Notes: generated by a model not told the origin, from the letters alone. A stretch of 64,000 nucleotides of DNA from Stromatinia cepivora (GCA_014898415.1 RCTD01000003.1:682001-746000); one strand, 5' to 3'. Counted from the stretch's first letter, positions 47,571 to 59,683 are shown. Numbers and translations: made by a program.

Positions 47571-49753
47571 TTTGATTATTTGGGGAGATCGCTAAAAGAA
47601 TCTTAGATGCAAAAGAGTTAATGCAGGTGAAACGTTGGGGGTTCTTAAGACAGCAATGAGAGACAAGGCAAATGAGAGATCCCTTTGGATAAGAGAGGAA
47701 AACGTCAACCCCCACGTTTGTATGTCAATGTGTGGGACTGCATTGTGAAACATGGTAGTGGGGCAAAAGATTATTGAAAAGACGGATCTAATCAATACCA
47801 AAATACATTTGGCAGTTTTTGGAAATCATCTCCGGCCGGGGAGAAGGTCCGGAAAGTACAAGACTCCGCACGCTAATTCGATGTTAAGAAAGGGAGGGAA
47901 ATTTTGAGAATGACGCAGTTTGACCAATAACAACGATGACTCCCCAGCGTTCGGAGTTTCATACTTTCTGGCAGCAAGACTACCTAACGTTTGCTCGCAT
48001 TTCTCATCGCCTGTGGGTCATGATTTTGTCATGGACCCAACCCTTTTTGAAATGCTGGTATATTTTTGAATAAAATGATTTCGATGATTTTTTGCTCTTT
48101 TTATTCCGTTACTGTGATTACAAGATTTGATCTGTATCTTAAGGTATTCCAGTCTTGTGAAAAGTAAAAGTAACTTCGTGCAGAATAATTCTGATTTTTA
48201 ATCTGATTTATTATTATAATAGTTGTATAATAATATTGTGAATTACAAGTATGGAACTCACGAAAAAGCTTAGCAAAGATCAAAGCCATTTTATCAAAAT
48301 CAGTATTGAAGAGCCTCTGATGTGGTGGAACGCAGGTAATCGTAACAATAAGATAATGAAGTTATTCACGGGTGGCTGCACCTCTATGAGGCCAGCAAAA
48401 GTCTGCGCAATTGACCGCCTTAAATAAAGAGGTTATATTGCGGATAGAGATGGAAGATCTCTACGGTTGTGACGGCTATACATAGGCCGTCGCTTAGGAT
48501 GGTTACACGCGTGCCTTAGTACACGTGTAGGCAACCCACAATCATAAATCTAACCGTATTAGAAATCTTATGTTTATTGCAAAAATAAAAAGTGGAATAG
48601 CACTCCACAAATGATAAAGAAATTGATAGTACTCGTGCGGCCAGACAGTATAAGACACGTCCCTATACAGGCTTAGATTTTGCGGGTAGGGCTATACGAG
48701 GTATAGTTCCTGTAGATCTATACTGGATATAGGTAGTAAGGTTCTTGAAATATAAGCGAATATTTTACTGTATTTGTTTTTCTGTGCAAATATCCGGTTG
48801 ATGAAGTGGAATTAAAAGAAACAATCCATTCCATTGGCCTTATTAAGGTTTTTTCTCTCCAAATCTAAGCCTGTATATGGAGGTGTTGCATACCCTCCGG
48901 CGGCACGAGTAACAAGTCTCTAATGTGGATGCAGAATGGAGCTCACAGATAAAGTTGGAGCTTGAGGATTTCCTCGGGAAACCTTAAGTTGCAGATGCAA
49001 ATCTGAAAATTACATTGGATGCTCCATGAGATGCGCCAAGTTAATCAAGTTAAATGAGTCGTGATTAGCGAGTAGACAGACGTATTGCGAGCCCTGTCTT
49101 CAACCTTCATTTATATACCTAGTATATAACATGAAATTCATACCCCCAAGTAGGCTTTAGTGCCTTTTGAACAAATAATAATGCCAGTTGAGGATGAATA
49201 ATAACGCAGTGGTTCATGATTCGTTCAGAGCTAAGATACCTGGTAACATTGAAATACTGGTACCGGTACCGGTAGTTTGGCTCCATCAGAATCATACTAG
49301 CCTAAGGAAGAAATCTTGTTTTTTACGATGACAACAAAATTGGACTGAGCCCCATTGAACATCAAGCAGAAGCTCTCCGATAGGCTTTGGAGCTTGGCAA
49401 CCAGGTCACTCCACTTTGATTCATTTTGCCCACATGCAGTGGGGCAGTGGAGCAGCAAGAAAGGATGGAGGGCGGGACTAAGTCCCATTCTTAACTCTAT
49501 TACCTATTCCACGAACAGAGTCTTCCCACTCGGAAGCGAGCCTTCGGTCTCTAGAATCGGAATAAACGTGGAAGATCAATGGATCAAAAACGTTCACCCC
49601 GGACTCTAGGGAGAAAAAAAGCCCTGCACCAGCGTCTACTCCTGGGTACTCCTTCAGAATCTGAAGAGGTACATTATGTCGTTGTCTACAGAATTAGCGA
49701 TGCATTTCTTCACGAATAATACGCTGCCTTACAAATAAAGTCGACTCGCAAAT
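47571..49753. other. Long divergent intergenic region containing a MITE
   Basis: 2.18 kb between the SDR and Pth11-like genes. The only structured element I find is the terminal-inverted-repeat element at 48632-48909. A CCGGTA tandem lies at about 49259-49274. Confidence 0.5.
48632..48909. mobile_element. Tc1/mariner-like MITE candidate
   Basis: 278 bp with long terminal inverted repeats. The left end CTCGTGCGGCCAGACAGT and the reverse complement of the right end CTCGTGCCGCCGGAGGGT align over 51 bases without gaps (about 80% identical), including a perfect 17-base core TATACAGGCTTAGATTT. Both ends are flanked by TA (48630-48631, 48910-48911), the duplication typical of Tc1/mariner elements. 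There is no coding capacity. Confidence 0.65.
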
Positions 49754-51085
49754 ATGGCTGACGCAGACGCTAATATCCTTCCTCTTGAAAGTTTTCCTCT
49801 AATAATATTCGTCGTATCAATCGTCGGTCTTTTAATCTCAACAATCACTGTAGCAGTGAGAACGTATGTCAGAATTCATGAAAATGCATTTGGTTGGGAC
49901 GATAAGTTGATAATACTGGGATTGGTACGGCCTTCTCTTCAGCCTTTGGTTTACCATTGATATTAACCTTCATAGATGGTTTTCATCGTCGATGTCAGCT
50001 TAGCTTGTCATGGTACTCGAGTTGGCCTTGGTTCACACGATGGCAGACTAAATGCATACTTCGAGGTGCAAGGAACGAAATACCTGATGCTCTGGATGAT
50101 GCTGTACGTTTTAGGTCTGGCAATTATCAAAAGCTCCATTTGTGTGACTCTCTTGCGTATTGCTAGCTCGCAAAAGATATACCGGCTTTTTGTATTGGGC
50201 TTACTTACTCTCACCATCGCCACCTTCTTGGTGACTTTCATTGGAATCCTACTTCTATGTAGACCTGTGGCTGCAAATTGGGATACGTCATTGTTAGCAG
50301 AAGGAAAGGGGACGTGTTCGGGTATGGGCACAATGATTGCATTGAGTTATACCTCGACAGCCTGTACCATAGTGACAGACATGGCTTGTGCGGTATTCCC
50401 GGGCGTAATGCTATATAGGACGCAAATGCCATTGGGAAGGAAGATATCTGTGGGCTTGCTTCTGTCCTTCGCTTCTGTGTGAGCCCATTTCCCATCCTCT
50501 ACTTGTCTGATGTAGCTAACCAGAGTCTTCACCCAGTGCTTCGATATCCACCATGATCCGTTCACCGTACATCGAACACTATCGCAACCCAACAGACAAC
50601 CTGCTCTGTAAGATATTCTGCGGACTTGCTTTTCTAATAACAGTACTTACACCTCTCTAGACTATACCGGCTTCATCGTTCTCCTATCCAATGTAGAAAC
50701 CGCCATTGGCTGCGTGGCAAGCTCAATTCCAACAGTCGGTCGCTTTATTATTCGCAACAGAGCTAAGAAAACTTCCGCTTCGAGATCGCAAGGCCCCAAG
50801 GATATCGTCACATATGGCAGTGCACCAATCAGTGGTCGACATAATGCCAAAGGCCGAGTGTTCCGCAATCCTACCGATACCGGCACGACATTCACCACAG
50901 TACACGCACACGGAGATGGAGATTGGAGCAGACTGCACGATGCGGATTCCGATCACAACCCGAATCTAGATGCTGAGCACGGCATTCGTGCAGATGATAC
51001 TTATCAGATAGAATTATCAAAGTCGCCAAAACATAGCCAGACGGAATCGGTCAGGGAGCTAGCCCATGATGGATCTTCGCGTTAG
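49754..51085 (+). CDS. Pth11-like / rhodopsin-domain integral membrane protein
   Basis: 389 residues from four exons (49754-49924, 49976-50478, 50537-50607, 50661-51085). It belongs to the large fungal membrane family with a seven-helix fold related to Pth11-type receptors (also annotated rhodopsin domain-containing). Helix 1 is FPLIIFVVSIVGLLISTITV, followed by the signature RTYVRIHENAFGWDDKLIILGL. Later segments include YLMLWMMLYVLGLAIIKSSI, LLRIASSQKIYRLF, FIGILLLCRPVAANWD and ASISTMIRSPYIEHYRN. A hydrophilic, disordered cytoplasmic tail ends HDGSSR. No CFEM domain is present, so it is not Pth11 itself. Ligand unknown. Confidence 0.85.
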
Positions 51086-52212
51086 GGGAAGAAGGAACCC
51101 CTTTTTGTTTTTTCATTGTGTTACTTGAACCAACCAAACCTTATATTGTCGGTCATTTTCGACGCAGAGCGTCCAATATTCTGGACTACAGGGCTAAGTG
51201 TGGAGATTTCTTCAGTGCTTGAGCAGCTTGAACATTCAGATATCTGTAAATATTTGGTTATAATTCAATCAACTTATTCAACATCTCCTCCTATCGTATT
51301 CTTTAAGCCAGTGCAGGCAGAGTGATATCAGTTGCAAGGCTAGGCAGGATTAGAATTTTCCGAATTTCGAAAGGCCATAATTGGATGACATCATGATTAT
51401 ATTTGTAGTATCACTTTATTAAATAATTCAATCGTCTTTATACTTCTCCCATGTCCTATCATCTTTATAATTCTTCTAAGAGGATAAGATAAATCAGACT
51501 TTTCCAAGGCTGGACAGGATAGCTCATTCACAAAATTTTCAGGATATTGGAGTTCCATTCTAGACTTAAGATAAAAGAGAAGAAGGACATGAGAAGATTT
51601 TGAATACGCTGGATTCAATGTTCTTGATTTATCCAATGCTTCATACAATTGATTATTTCAATTAGTTCAACGATCAAAAGCCTCTTGTGGGACTGAAATC
51701 TAAGCTATTGGATACACCATTTGGAAGTAGCGGACAGATCGATATCTACTTCGTGTATAAAGATGATAAAAGACTATACTATTATAAGACTTTTTTTCCA
51801 GGTTATATGAACGAAGGCTCCGGCGTTACTAATTCTACTTACTCAAGCACTGGCAAGAGAATGTATCGGTATGGTCATGGTGACCATCTACCTAGATACT
51901 TTATACACTAATATCATATCTCTTCTCATGATATCTATCCCAGACTCCTAGAGTCTCAATGATTACTGTTAGCTACTCCTGAAATTAGCGAATAATTTAG
52001 AACGAATATATTGTTGAAGGAAATCTTCTACATCTAAACTATACATAACACGTCTAACTCTTGGCCTGGAAGTATGATCTAAACCCAAATTTTCTACCTT
52101 CGTTCTCTTAGTATATTCTCTATCCAACCTTCTAATTCCACCTCTCTATGTCTAGACTCTCTACTGCAATCCTACACTAACAACTTGGATTCTCAGGCCA
52201 AGTCATCTTCCC
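51086..52212. other. Intergenic region with a coding-like fragment
   Basis: A minus-strand stretch at about 51397-51648 reads LDKSRTLNPAYSKSSHVLLL then PALEKSDLSYPLRRIIKMIG and looks protein-like, but it lacks an ATG and is closed upstream by stops. A plus-strand frame at 51687-51911 is weaker. These may be remnants of a former gene; family not recognised. Confidence 0.3.
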
Positions 52213-53211
52213 CTAAATCAAAATCTCACTCTGCACTCTATCCTTAACATCAGCAGAAATTCCTCCTTTAGCCCCTAACTCCCTCATAATCCACTCATAC
52301 GCTGCCCACTGTGCTGCATTCACAATAAAAGCCCTCAAACTACATACTCCCAGTCCTCTGAAAAACACACCCATGCCTTCATTGCGATATGCAAGTTTTG
52401 CTATTTCTAGCGCTCCCTTCCGTTTTTGTGGTGGAGATCCCAGAATTAGGGATGTTGTTTCTGAAACTGATGTAGGCGAGAGAGTTTGCGCTTGAAGTCG
52501 TGTCTTCACCACATCAAGGGGGAAAACACTAGCCCATGTTATAACACCAGCTACACCTCCGCAAAGGAGAATTTTGATTGCTTCGTTTCGAGAACTTGTG
52601 TCATTCTCCGGTCCTTGTGAGGCTAAAGATGGAGAAAGAAAATAAGAAGAATAAACACGAGAAGACAATTCATAACTCCAGAAATAAAATCCGTATCCTA
52701 TACTGTCCCTCAATGCGGTAACCACACCTCCAAAGTACAAGCCTCTAACTCCAGTCGTAGATAAGATGGAGCGAGCGATAGTTAGGGAAGAGAGAGGGGG
52801 ACTGGACAGCTGAGTGCGGCATTTTATTAATTCGGTGGGAGTAGAGATGATGGAGGAACAAAGACCGCCAATCGCGCCGGCTAGAAATGTCGAGGAGAGG
52901 GGTATGGATTCTGGGTGGTTGGGGGTGTAGGCAGGGTGGAAGAAAGAGAGGGTACGGTTGTAAGTTACGAAGAGGAGGGCGTTGAGAGCACCAGTTGTGA
53001 GAATTGGGGCTGCGGTTCCACGGACAAGCGAGCTGGGGGTGGCGACAGCGGTGGTTTGTGGACTTGAAGTGGTAGGGTTGAGACTTTGAGAGAGACCATT
53101 CCCACGTGATGATCTTGAGGCTTGAAGACGAACTTTGAGAAGGTCGAGAGGATTGCCGATGATAATGCTGATGGCACCACTGATATAGCCAGCCCAGAAA
53201 TCGGCTGACAT
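52213..53211 (-). CDS. Mitochondrial carrier family protein (SLC25)
   Basis: 332 residues in one exon from ATG 53211 (MSADFWAGYISGAIS). It exchanges small metabolites across the mitochondrial inner membrane. Three tandem repeats each contain a P-x-D/E-xx-K/R signature: GNPLDLLKVRLQ, STPTELIKCRTQ and FPLDVVKTRLQ. Each is followed by a membrane hairpin, for example TTGVRGLYFGGVVTALRDSIG and NEGMGVFFRGLGVCSLRAFI. It resembles the carnitine/ornithine carrier branch (Crc1/Ort1-like), but the substrate is not certain. Confidence 0.88.
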   Translation of the reverse strand: MSADFWAGYISGAISIIIGNPLDLLKVRLQASRSSRGNGLSQSLNPTTSSPQTTAVATPSSLVRGTAAPILTTGALNALLFVTYNRTLSFFHPAYTPNHPESIPLSSTFLAGAIGGLCSSIISTPTELIKCRTQLSSPPLSSLTIARSILSTTGVRGLYFGGVVTALRDSIGYGFYFWSYELSSRVYSSYFLSPSLASQGPENDTSSRNEAIKILLCGGVAGVITWASVFPLDVVKTRLQAQTLSPTSVSETTSLILGSPPQKRKGALEIAKLAYRNEGMGVFFRGLGVCSLRAFIVNAAQWAAYEWIMRELGAKGGISADVKDRVQSEILI

Positions 53212-55145
53212 TGTGCGATCTGTAAATGATGAGGGCGTTCATAAAATTGTTCTTATCGTGGGATCATGCCTCGGACCAACGGAATGGTATGTTGGTTGAA
53301 TTCTGTACGATGGATTTTTGATGGATGGTAGATTTTTCCCGCCTTGGAACTCCACAGCAAGTTCTCTGTTGAGCTTTCTGTGATTCCCTCCGCCAATACA
53401 GTAAACTAATATATTGTTCCTCCGTTAATATCCAACTTTATCTATGACGCAAAGCTAGCTATCATGGCTGGCGACTGATAGCAGATGTACCCTTGTACTT
53501 TGAAGCAAGGTGTTCTCCTGGATTGCTCTAGATTTGCAAATGATTCAATTCATTTGCCTTGCCTTGCATGTGCTTTGCTCAATCCAATCCTTGGAGATCA
53601 AAGAAAACTGACCGGAAATGTGGGTTGGCGGGGTTATTTTTTAGCAGGGGGATTAGCTCTCCGGAGCGGAACAATAGATCTGCCGAGGATAGATAGATCA
53701 AATAGGCCTAATACCAGACTTAAAATCTATAGAAAGATTCAAGGGACTATGAAAAAAACCTGTCAAAATGATTCCTGTGAAATAAACTCAGTAGTTCAAT
53801 ATCCAACAGATTGTGAGATATAATTAACGAATTGATCAAGTCTTGAATGCGAAATAGATACTTCTTGCGCTAATCTCCACAATCAATATTAATAATTAAA
53901 TATTGAACAAATAGACAAGGAATGTATTGATGCATAACAAGATTTAGTAAGGAAATATGTCATTGCAGCTTCCGAATGAAATTTATCATGAACAGCGAAA
54001 TCCTAATTTCAATCCTTCATCATTGCACGCGAAAATCATCCTTCCCTATCTACCGACAGACGCCACGCTTCTATACCTATAGACACACTCGTTAAACCTA
54101 ACTCCAGGCTTTCTCTAACTAGCCATTTGACGTAACAGAACAAGATGATAGGCTAAAGATGTCCCAGGGGTTAGAAAAACTTTCCGAAACGCTGCAGCAG
54201 AATCCAATTTTCTGTGCTCTTCTAACTAGAACACATAAGAATAAGCAAAAAAAATACAACGCCATATCAGAGATCGAAGATTTGAGTGGGAAATCAAGCT
54301 AACATTCCAGATTGTCCCTGAGATCCTTTCGTGCCGGCCTATTCGTGGCCTCTGAATATCTAGACATTCAAATGTCCACAAGAAAGAAAGGAAGAATAAA
54401 ACACCGCGGCGGTACAAAACGCATTCTGCACTGTTCACCCGGCGGGAACATGATACACAAGAACTGCAATTGAAGTTTCTAGCCTTTGGTGCTAAGGAAA
54501 AATGCTTCTGGTGGTGAATCACCCTGGATGCTGCGGGCTAAGTAACCAGAATGCCCACAGCCGGAATGCCGACATACATATCAAGGATGAGAATGCAGTG
54601 GATGATGGTGTTTTGAATTAATCGTATCCATACAACGGCCTAACCATCGATGATGCACTTTCATCAATCTTATGTAGAAGATTTTCAACATCACAGCAGC
54701 TACAGAAACACGATAGATGTAATGTGCATTGGTTCCCTAGTGATCGCGAATCTTTCGAGGGATTGCAATGGAAAAGAACAGAAAATGAAAAGTTTTAAAG
54801 CTGCAACACGGTCGACCCATGGACACCTCTACTTATTATCTTGATTGTAGGACTTGATTGTAGGACTTGATTGAAAGTGAATTGGTAAAAAGAGAATCCG
54901 CCGCTATATTAACATCACGATGGAAAGTCAGGACTTTGGTGGAGTCTGCACAGAGATTGAAATGAGGGGACAATGATACGGAAGGGGTGGACCGCGTGGT
55001 TAGGCATTATCACGTGTTTTCGCGCATCTTCGACGCGAATGTTACTCAACTCCCTCTCTCCATCGCCACACCACATTAGAAAATTCAACAACATCAAACC
55101 ACGGCCACCATTCGATTGGAACAATAACGGCCCGGGTGCTCAAAG
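53212..55145. promoter_or_regulatory. Long divergent intergenic region, carrier / RAD54
   Basis: 1.9 kb with no supported gene; frames at 53485-53823 and 54226-54522 lack motifs. A 13-bp tandem (TTGATTGTAGGAC) lies at about 54841-54874. The RAD54-proximal part has ATCACGTGTTTTCGCGC near 55006-55022, with an E-box CACGTG and CG-rich words. Confidence 0.4.
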
Positions 55146-57770
55146 GTGCCAAAGAAACGAGGGAAAGGATATAAGAAACGATTAATTGACGGCATAATGA
55201 TAACGCCACCGAGCGAGAACGAGAGTGTTAACGCGCAAACACCAATTCCTCTAGCAGGCAGGAAGAGGATTGGACTTGCAGGAACTCCTCAATCAACGAA
55301 TCGACTCAAACAACCTTTCCATATCACATCAGGCGAAGATAAGGAGAATGCTCCTCCTGCGACACAGAGAGGACGATTATATGGCGGAACCCCTCAATCC
55401 GTCGACAAATTAGTTAAACCATTCCGATGCCCCGGCTCAGCAACGATAACTCGAGCCTCCGTGAAACCCGCTCGCAAGCGGCGAAAGGTTGATTATGGAG
55501 GTGCAGATGGTGAACAGGAAGATGGAGATAAACCCTGGACAAATGAGGATCGATTGGCTCTTGCGAATAGAGATGCGAACAAATTTCCTGTTTTCCAGGT
55601 TAAGGATAAGGATACTATGTTTAGGAAACGATTTTCGGTACCACTGATAAATAAAGATGCAGGAGGATATAACCCTAATCGACCGCCACCAACACTTGGC
55701 CTGAGACAGGGAGCGGTATTTATTGCGAAAGCTTTACATGATCCTAGTGGCGAGTTTGCGATTGTCCTCTACGACCCTACAATTGATGAGAAGCCAAGAA
55801 GTATAGAACAGGCCAAAAAGGAGGAAGATGCCAAGAAGGAAACGGAAAAGAAGGATGACGAACCCAGCAAACCTGTACTCAAGCTGGACGCCCCATTGGC
55901 ACATAAAAGTTTGGCGGAAATATTAGGAATAAAAAAGGTTGTTGAGGGTGAACGACCCAAAGTCCCGGTTGTGATTGATCCTCGACTAGCAAAAGTTTTG
56001 CGACCTCATCAAATTGAGGGTGTGAAATTTATGTACAGATGTGTTACTGGTATGGTCGACGATAGGGCGAATGGATGTATTATGGCAGATGAGATGGGTT
56101 TGGGAAAGACTTTACAATGCATTACTCTTATGTGGACGCTGCTGAAGCAATCTACTGATGCTGGAAAACCTACTATCAACAAAGCTATTATTGCCTGTCC
56201 GTCGAGTTTAGTCAAGAATTGGGCGAATGAGTTAGTCAAGTGGTTGGGCCCGGATGCTATTCAACCATTCGCAATTGACGGCAAAGCTTCAAAGGAGGAA
56301 CTCATTCAGCAATTACGACAGTGGGCTATAGCGAGTGGGCGATCCATTACGAGGCCTGTTATTATTGTTTCTTATGAAACTTTACGACTTTACGTTGATG
56401 AGCTCAAGCATACTCAAATTGGACTTATGTTATGTGACGAAGGTCATCGTTTGAAGAATGGAGACAGCCAGACATTTGTAGCATTGAACAGTCTCAATGT
56501 TACTAGAAGAGTCATTTTATCAGGAACACCAATTCAAAATGATCTGACGGAATATTTCTCTCTTGTCAGCTTTGCTAATCCTGGTCTCTTGGGCACTCGA
56601 ATGGAGTTCCGTAAAAAGTACGAATTGCCGATTCAACGTGGACGAGATGCGGCTGGTAGCGATAAAGATCGACAAAAGGGAGATGAATGTATCAAAGACC
56701 TCCTTAACGTCGTGAACAAATTCATCATTCGCCGAACAAATGACATTCTCTCCAAATACCTGCCTGTCAAATACGAGCACGTCGTATTCTGCAGTCTCGC
56801 ACCTTTCCAGCTCGATTTATATAATCATTTCATCACCAGCCCAGATATCAAAGCTCTCCTGAGAGGAAAAGGGAGTCAACCTCTTAAAGCCATCGGCATG
56901 CTCAAGAAACTTTGCAATCATCCCGATCTTCTGAATCTTTCCGATGACCTTCCCGGTTGCGAAAAATATTGGCCCGAAGACTACGTTCCCAAAGATGGAC
57001 GTGGCCGCGATCGTGATATCAAACCTTGGTATTCAGGAAAAATGCAAGTCCTGGACCGCATGCTCGCGCGCATCCGTCAAGATACCAATGACAAAATCGT
57101 GTTAATCTCCAATTACACACAAACCCTTGATATGTTCGATAAACTGTGTAGAAACAGAGGCTACGGATCCTTACGTCTTGACGGTACCATGAACGTAACT
57201 AAGCGTCAAAAGCTCGTCGATAAGTTCAACGATCCCGATGGTCAAGAATTCATTTTCTTGCTAAGTAGTAAAGCCGGTGGGTGCGGTCTCAATCTAATCG
57301 GAGCCAATCGTCTCGTCCTTTTCGATCCCGATTGGAACCCAGCTGCTGATCAGCAAGCCCTTGCTCGAGTATGGCGTGATGGGCAAAAGAAAGATTGTTT
57401 TGTATACCGTTTTATCGCCACTGGTACCATTGAAGAAAAGATCTTCCAACGTCAATCTCACAAACAATCTCTTTCATCTTGTGTTGTCGATTCTGCGGAA
57501 GATGTTGAGAGACATTTTAGTTTAGATTCGCTGAGGGAATTGTTTCAATACAGGAAGGATACGACGAGTGATACTCATGATACTTTTAAATGTAAAAGGT
57601 GTAAACCGGATGGAAAACAGTTTTTGAAGGCTCAGGCGATGATGTATGGTGATACAAGTACGTGGAATCATTTTGTTAATGGTGGGTTGGGGACGATACA
57701 GGATTTGTTATTGAGGCAGGAGTGTGGAGATGAGAATGTTAGTGCGGTGTTTCAATATATTAGTCATTAG
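55146..57770 (+). CDS. RAD54: Rad54 DNA-dependent ATPase/translocase (5' end uncertain)
   Basis: Rad54 is the Swi2/Snf2 motor that remodels DNA for Rad51 strand exchange in homologous recombination. About 860 residues are open without introns. Helicase motifs: DEMGLGKT (I), LCDEGH (II), LSGTPIQND (III), and QALARVWRDGQKK (VI). The Rad54 N-terminal lead IDPRLAKVLRPHQIEGVKFM is present. The N-terminus carries two GTPQS-type repeats and a KKRRKV-like basic stretch. The earliest ATG in frame is 55197 (MITPPSENE), but coding-like VPKKRGKGYKKRLIDGI precedes it in frame from 55146, so the true start is probably upstream. A frame from ATG 55040 ending FDWNNNGPGAQ runs into it one frame off. Confidence 0.92.
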   Translation: MPKKRGKGYKKRLIDGIMITPPSENESVNAQTPIPLAGRKRIGLAGTPQSTNRLKQPFHITSGEDKENAPPATQRGRLYGGTPQSVDKLVKPFRCPGSATITRASVKPARKRRKVDYGGADGEQEDGDKPWTNEDRLALANRDANKFPVFQVKDKDTMFRKRFSVPLINKDAGGYNPNRPPPTLGLRQGAVFIAKALHDPSGEFAIVLYDPTIDEKPRSIEQAKKEEDAKKETEKKDDEPSKPVLKLDAPLAHKSLAEILGIKKVVEGERPKVPVVIDPRLAKVLRPHQIEGVKFMYRCVTGMVDDRANGCIMADEMGLGKTLQCITLMWTLLKQSTDAGKPTINKAIIACPSSLVKNWANELVKWLGPDAIQPFAIDGKASKEELIQQLRQWAIASGRSITRPVIIVSYETLRLYVDELKHTQIGLMLCDEGHRLKNGDSQTFVALNSLNVTRRVILSGTPIQNDLTEYFSLVSFANPGLLGTRMEFRKKYELPIQRGRDAAGSDKDRQKGDECIKDLLNVVNKFIIRRTNDILSKYLPVKYEHVVFCSLAPFQLDLYNHFITSPDIKALLRGKGSQPLKAIGMLKKLCNHPDLLNLSDDLPGCEKYWPEDYVPKDGRGRDRDIKPWYSGKMQVLDRMLARIRQDTNDKIVLISNYTQTLDMFDKLCRNRGYGSLRLDGTMNVTKRQKLVDKFNDPDGQEFIFLLSSKAGGCGLNLIGANRLVLFDPDWNPAADQQALARVWRDGQKKDCFVYRFIATGTIEEKIFQRQSHKQSLSSCVVDSAEDVERHFSLDSLRELFQYRKDTTSDTHDTFKCKRCKPDGKQFLKAQAMMYGDTSTWNHFVNGGLGTIQDLLLRQECGDENVSAVFQYISH

Positions 57771-59174
57771 GAGAAGAGGGGTGTTTGCGAGGAGGGTAAG
57801 GAGAAGCTGGAACCGTGTGGTTTTTGATGCATGGAATTGGAGTATTGTTTTATTTTGTTATCCTTTATTTTGTTTAGGGACTAAAGGATTGGAGTGTGGG
57901 GGATTAAGCTCCTTCTAAGAGTCTCTTCAAGCGGGCGTTTTGGCATGATAATGACAGAAGCGATTTTACGATATAGAAAGATGTTGTTTGATTTTAATTT
58001 TGATTTTCATTCTGATTCCAAGATTGTCCCTTCATGTATTGAGACACATATATTTCATATATATCCAAATAAAACATACGTTCGAATCAATGGTCATCCA
58101 TAATCATCTCGCTCTGTAGTATCTTCCTGTTTCATAGCCATGTCCTATCGTCATACCATAACCACTACAGTATACTCACAATGAAAGGTACAGAAGATTT
58201 CTAGCATACCACAGGTTCCTCGGAACCTTAATTATTGAGATCTATCGTATTCCGTCCACCTCTAAATATATCCCGATATGATAATAAATATGAACCAAAC
58301 TATCAATCGAATTTGTACTACCCTACCACTACCCTACCACTACCACATAACACAATCTACACAACACCGCATATAACACCACATATCTTGGAAATCCCAA
58401 AATAACCAAAGCAGTACAAGTACATACCCCAGAGTGTGTATTTCGTTTCACTATAAGAATAAACTATGAACTATAAACTATATGTTGTATTGTGTGTTGT
58501 ATGATGTAATACAATGGCGTGCGTTTACCTTCGTAGTACTACTTTAATTAGTGGGTATCATGAGCAAGTTTTTTTTGGGGGCTGTCCTGTTACTTACCGA
58601 ATGAAGTACCTAGTAACCTTATGTACAGTATGTACATAGATTGGCGAGTTGTACCGACGATGAGACATCACATCACACTACACGAATATCATGCACAAGA
58701 AAGCATCACCATGCATTCGCGCAAAGAAATTACAGTTTCATGAAAGGTCTCTGTATTGTCCACATGCTATTGATATTGTATCGAAGCTAGAAGAGGTAAC
58801 TACAACATACATATGCATTCCTTCCAAACATTACAATTTGATTGATAACATGTGAATACCCATGTGTGATAAGAGATGACATGAGTAAAGAATAGAGTGT
58901 CCAATGTTGAATTAGACATGAGATGAAGAGTAGAATCGAAACACTCGCAAAGTCAATGCTGAGTCCTAGTGTCGAGAGTGAACAAACATATACGTGAAGT
59001 CGACCACCCAGGAATTCCATGCATAACGCCGAAAGGTGTATATTGATGGTCAAAGTCGAAAATTAAATCTGGTTGCTGAGATGACGGTGGAGAATGTGGA
59101 AGGTAGGAAAGAAGTTGGTAATCGATTGAACGGTAATGCTCTATGTCGTGGAGGATTCGAGTCTTTTTGGCCAT
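57771..59174. other. Convergent intergenic region
   Basis: 1.4 kb between RAD54 and the hydrophobin gene. Short CCCTACCACTA repeats lie at about 58320-58345. No gene recognised. Confidence 0.45.
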
Positions 59175-59683
59175 TTAGATAACGACAGGAATAGCGAAGC
59201 AGCTGTTGGGTAGAACGTTGATTCCTCCTCCCTGTGTGCCATCACTGTTAGAATCGTCATCGCAATCGGGCTAGCCATGTAAGATGAAGGAACGCAATAT
59301 GAGTATAGGTAAGACTTACGCTGTTGTTGCCACCGTTACTGATACAGCAGACGGGTGCCGAGTTACATTTGCCTCCGAGAACGACACCAAGGATTGGAAT
59401 TGGGATATCAGCGCCTGTTCTTGTTGTTAGCAGGGAATTCTGATACGGACCAGATAATAGATGGGTAAATGTCAAAAGAATAATGCCAAAACTTACAGTT
59501 CAGGCCCAACAAATTGTTTAGGATTCCATCGCCTGATGGAGTGACAGATTTACAACATTGGAGTGTTTGTCCTTGAGCACAAGTTTGGCCCCCGTCTCGA
59601 CCGAAGAGTGTTGATTCTATGGTAGGGATTGCAACGACCATAGCGGCAAACGAAAGAACAGCAGTAGCGATAGTGAAACGCAT
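59175..59683 (-). CDS. Hydrophobin (class I-like)
   Basis: Hydrophobins are secreted amphipathic proteins that coat aerial hyphae and conidia. The best model has three exons (59497-59683, 59320-59414, 59175-59270), 125 residues. MRFTIATAVLSFAAMVVAIP is a signal peptide. Cysteine order: TCAQG, QCC, LNCAD, KCNS, VCC, NSC, the paired-cysteine hydrophobin pattern. The CC pairs flank variable loops and the final NSCFAIPVV. With the third exon starting at 59270 there is one extra Cys in PDCDDD; a later AG (59253) would remove it but loses frame, so the model is provisional. The class is inferred from spacing; it resembles Botrytis Bhp1-type proteins. Confidence 0.85.

Noticed and set aside
46627..51085. 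SDR plus Pth11-like gene considered as a secondary-metabolite cluster
   Set aside because: No backbone synthase, P450, transporter or regulator is nearby, and the two genes are separated by 2.2 kb.
53485..53823. 112-codon plus-strand frame with ATG
   Set aside because: No domain, signal or conserved motif, and intergenic base composition; probably chance.
54226..54522. 98-codon minus-strand frame
   Set aside because: No motif and irregular composition; probably chance.
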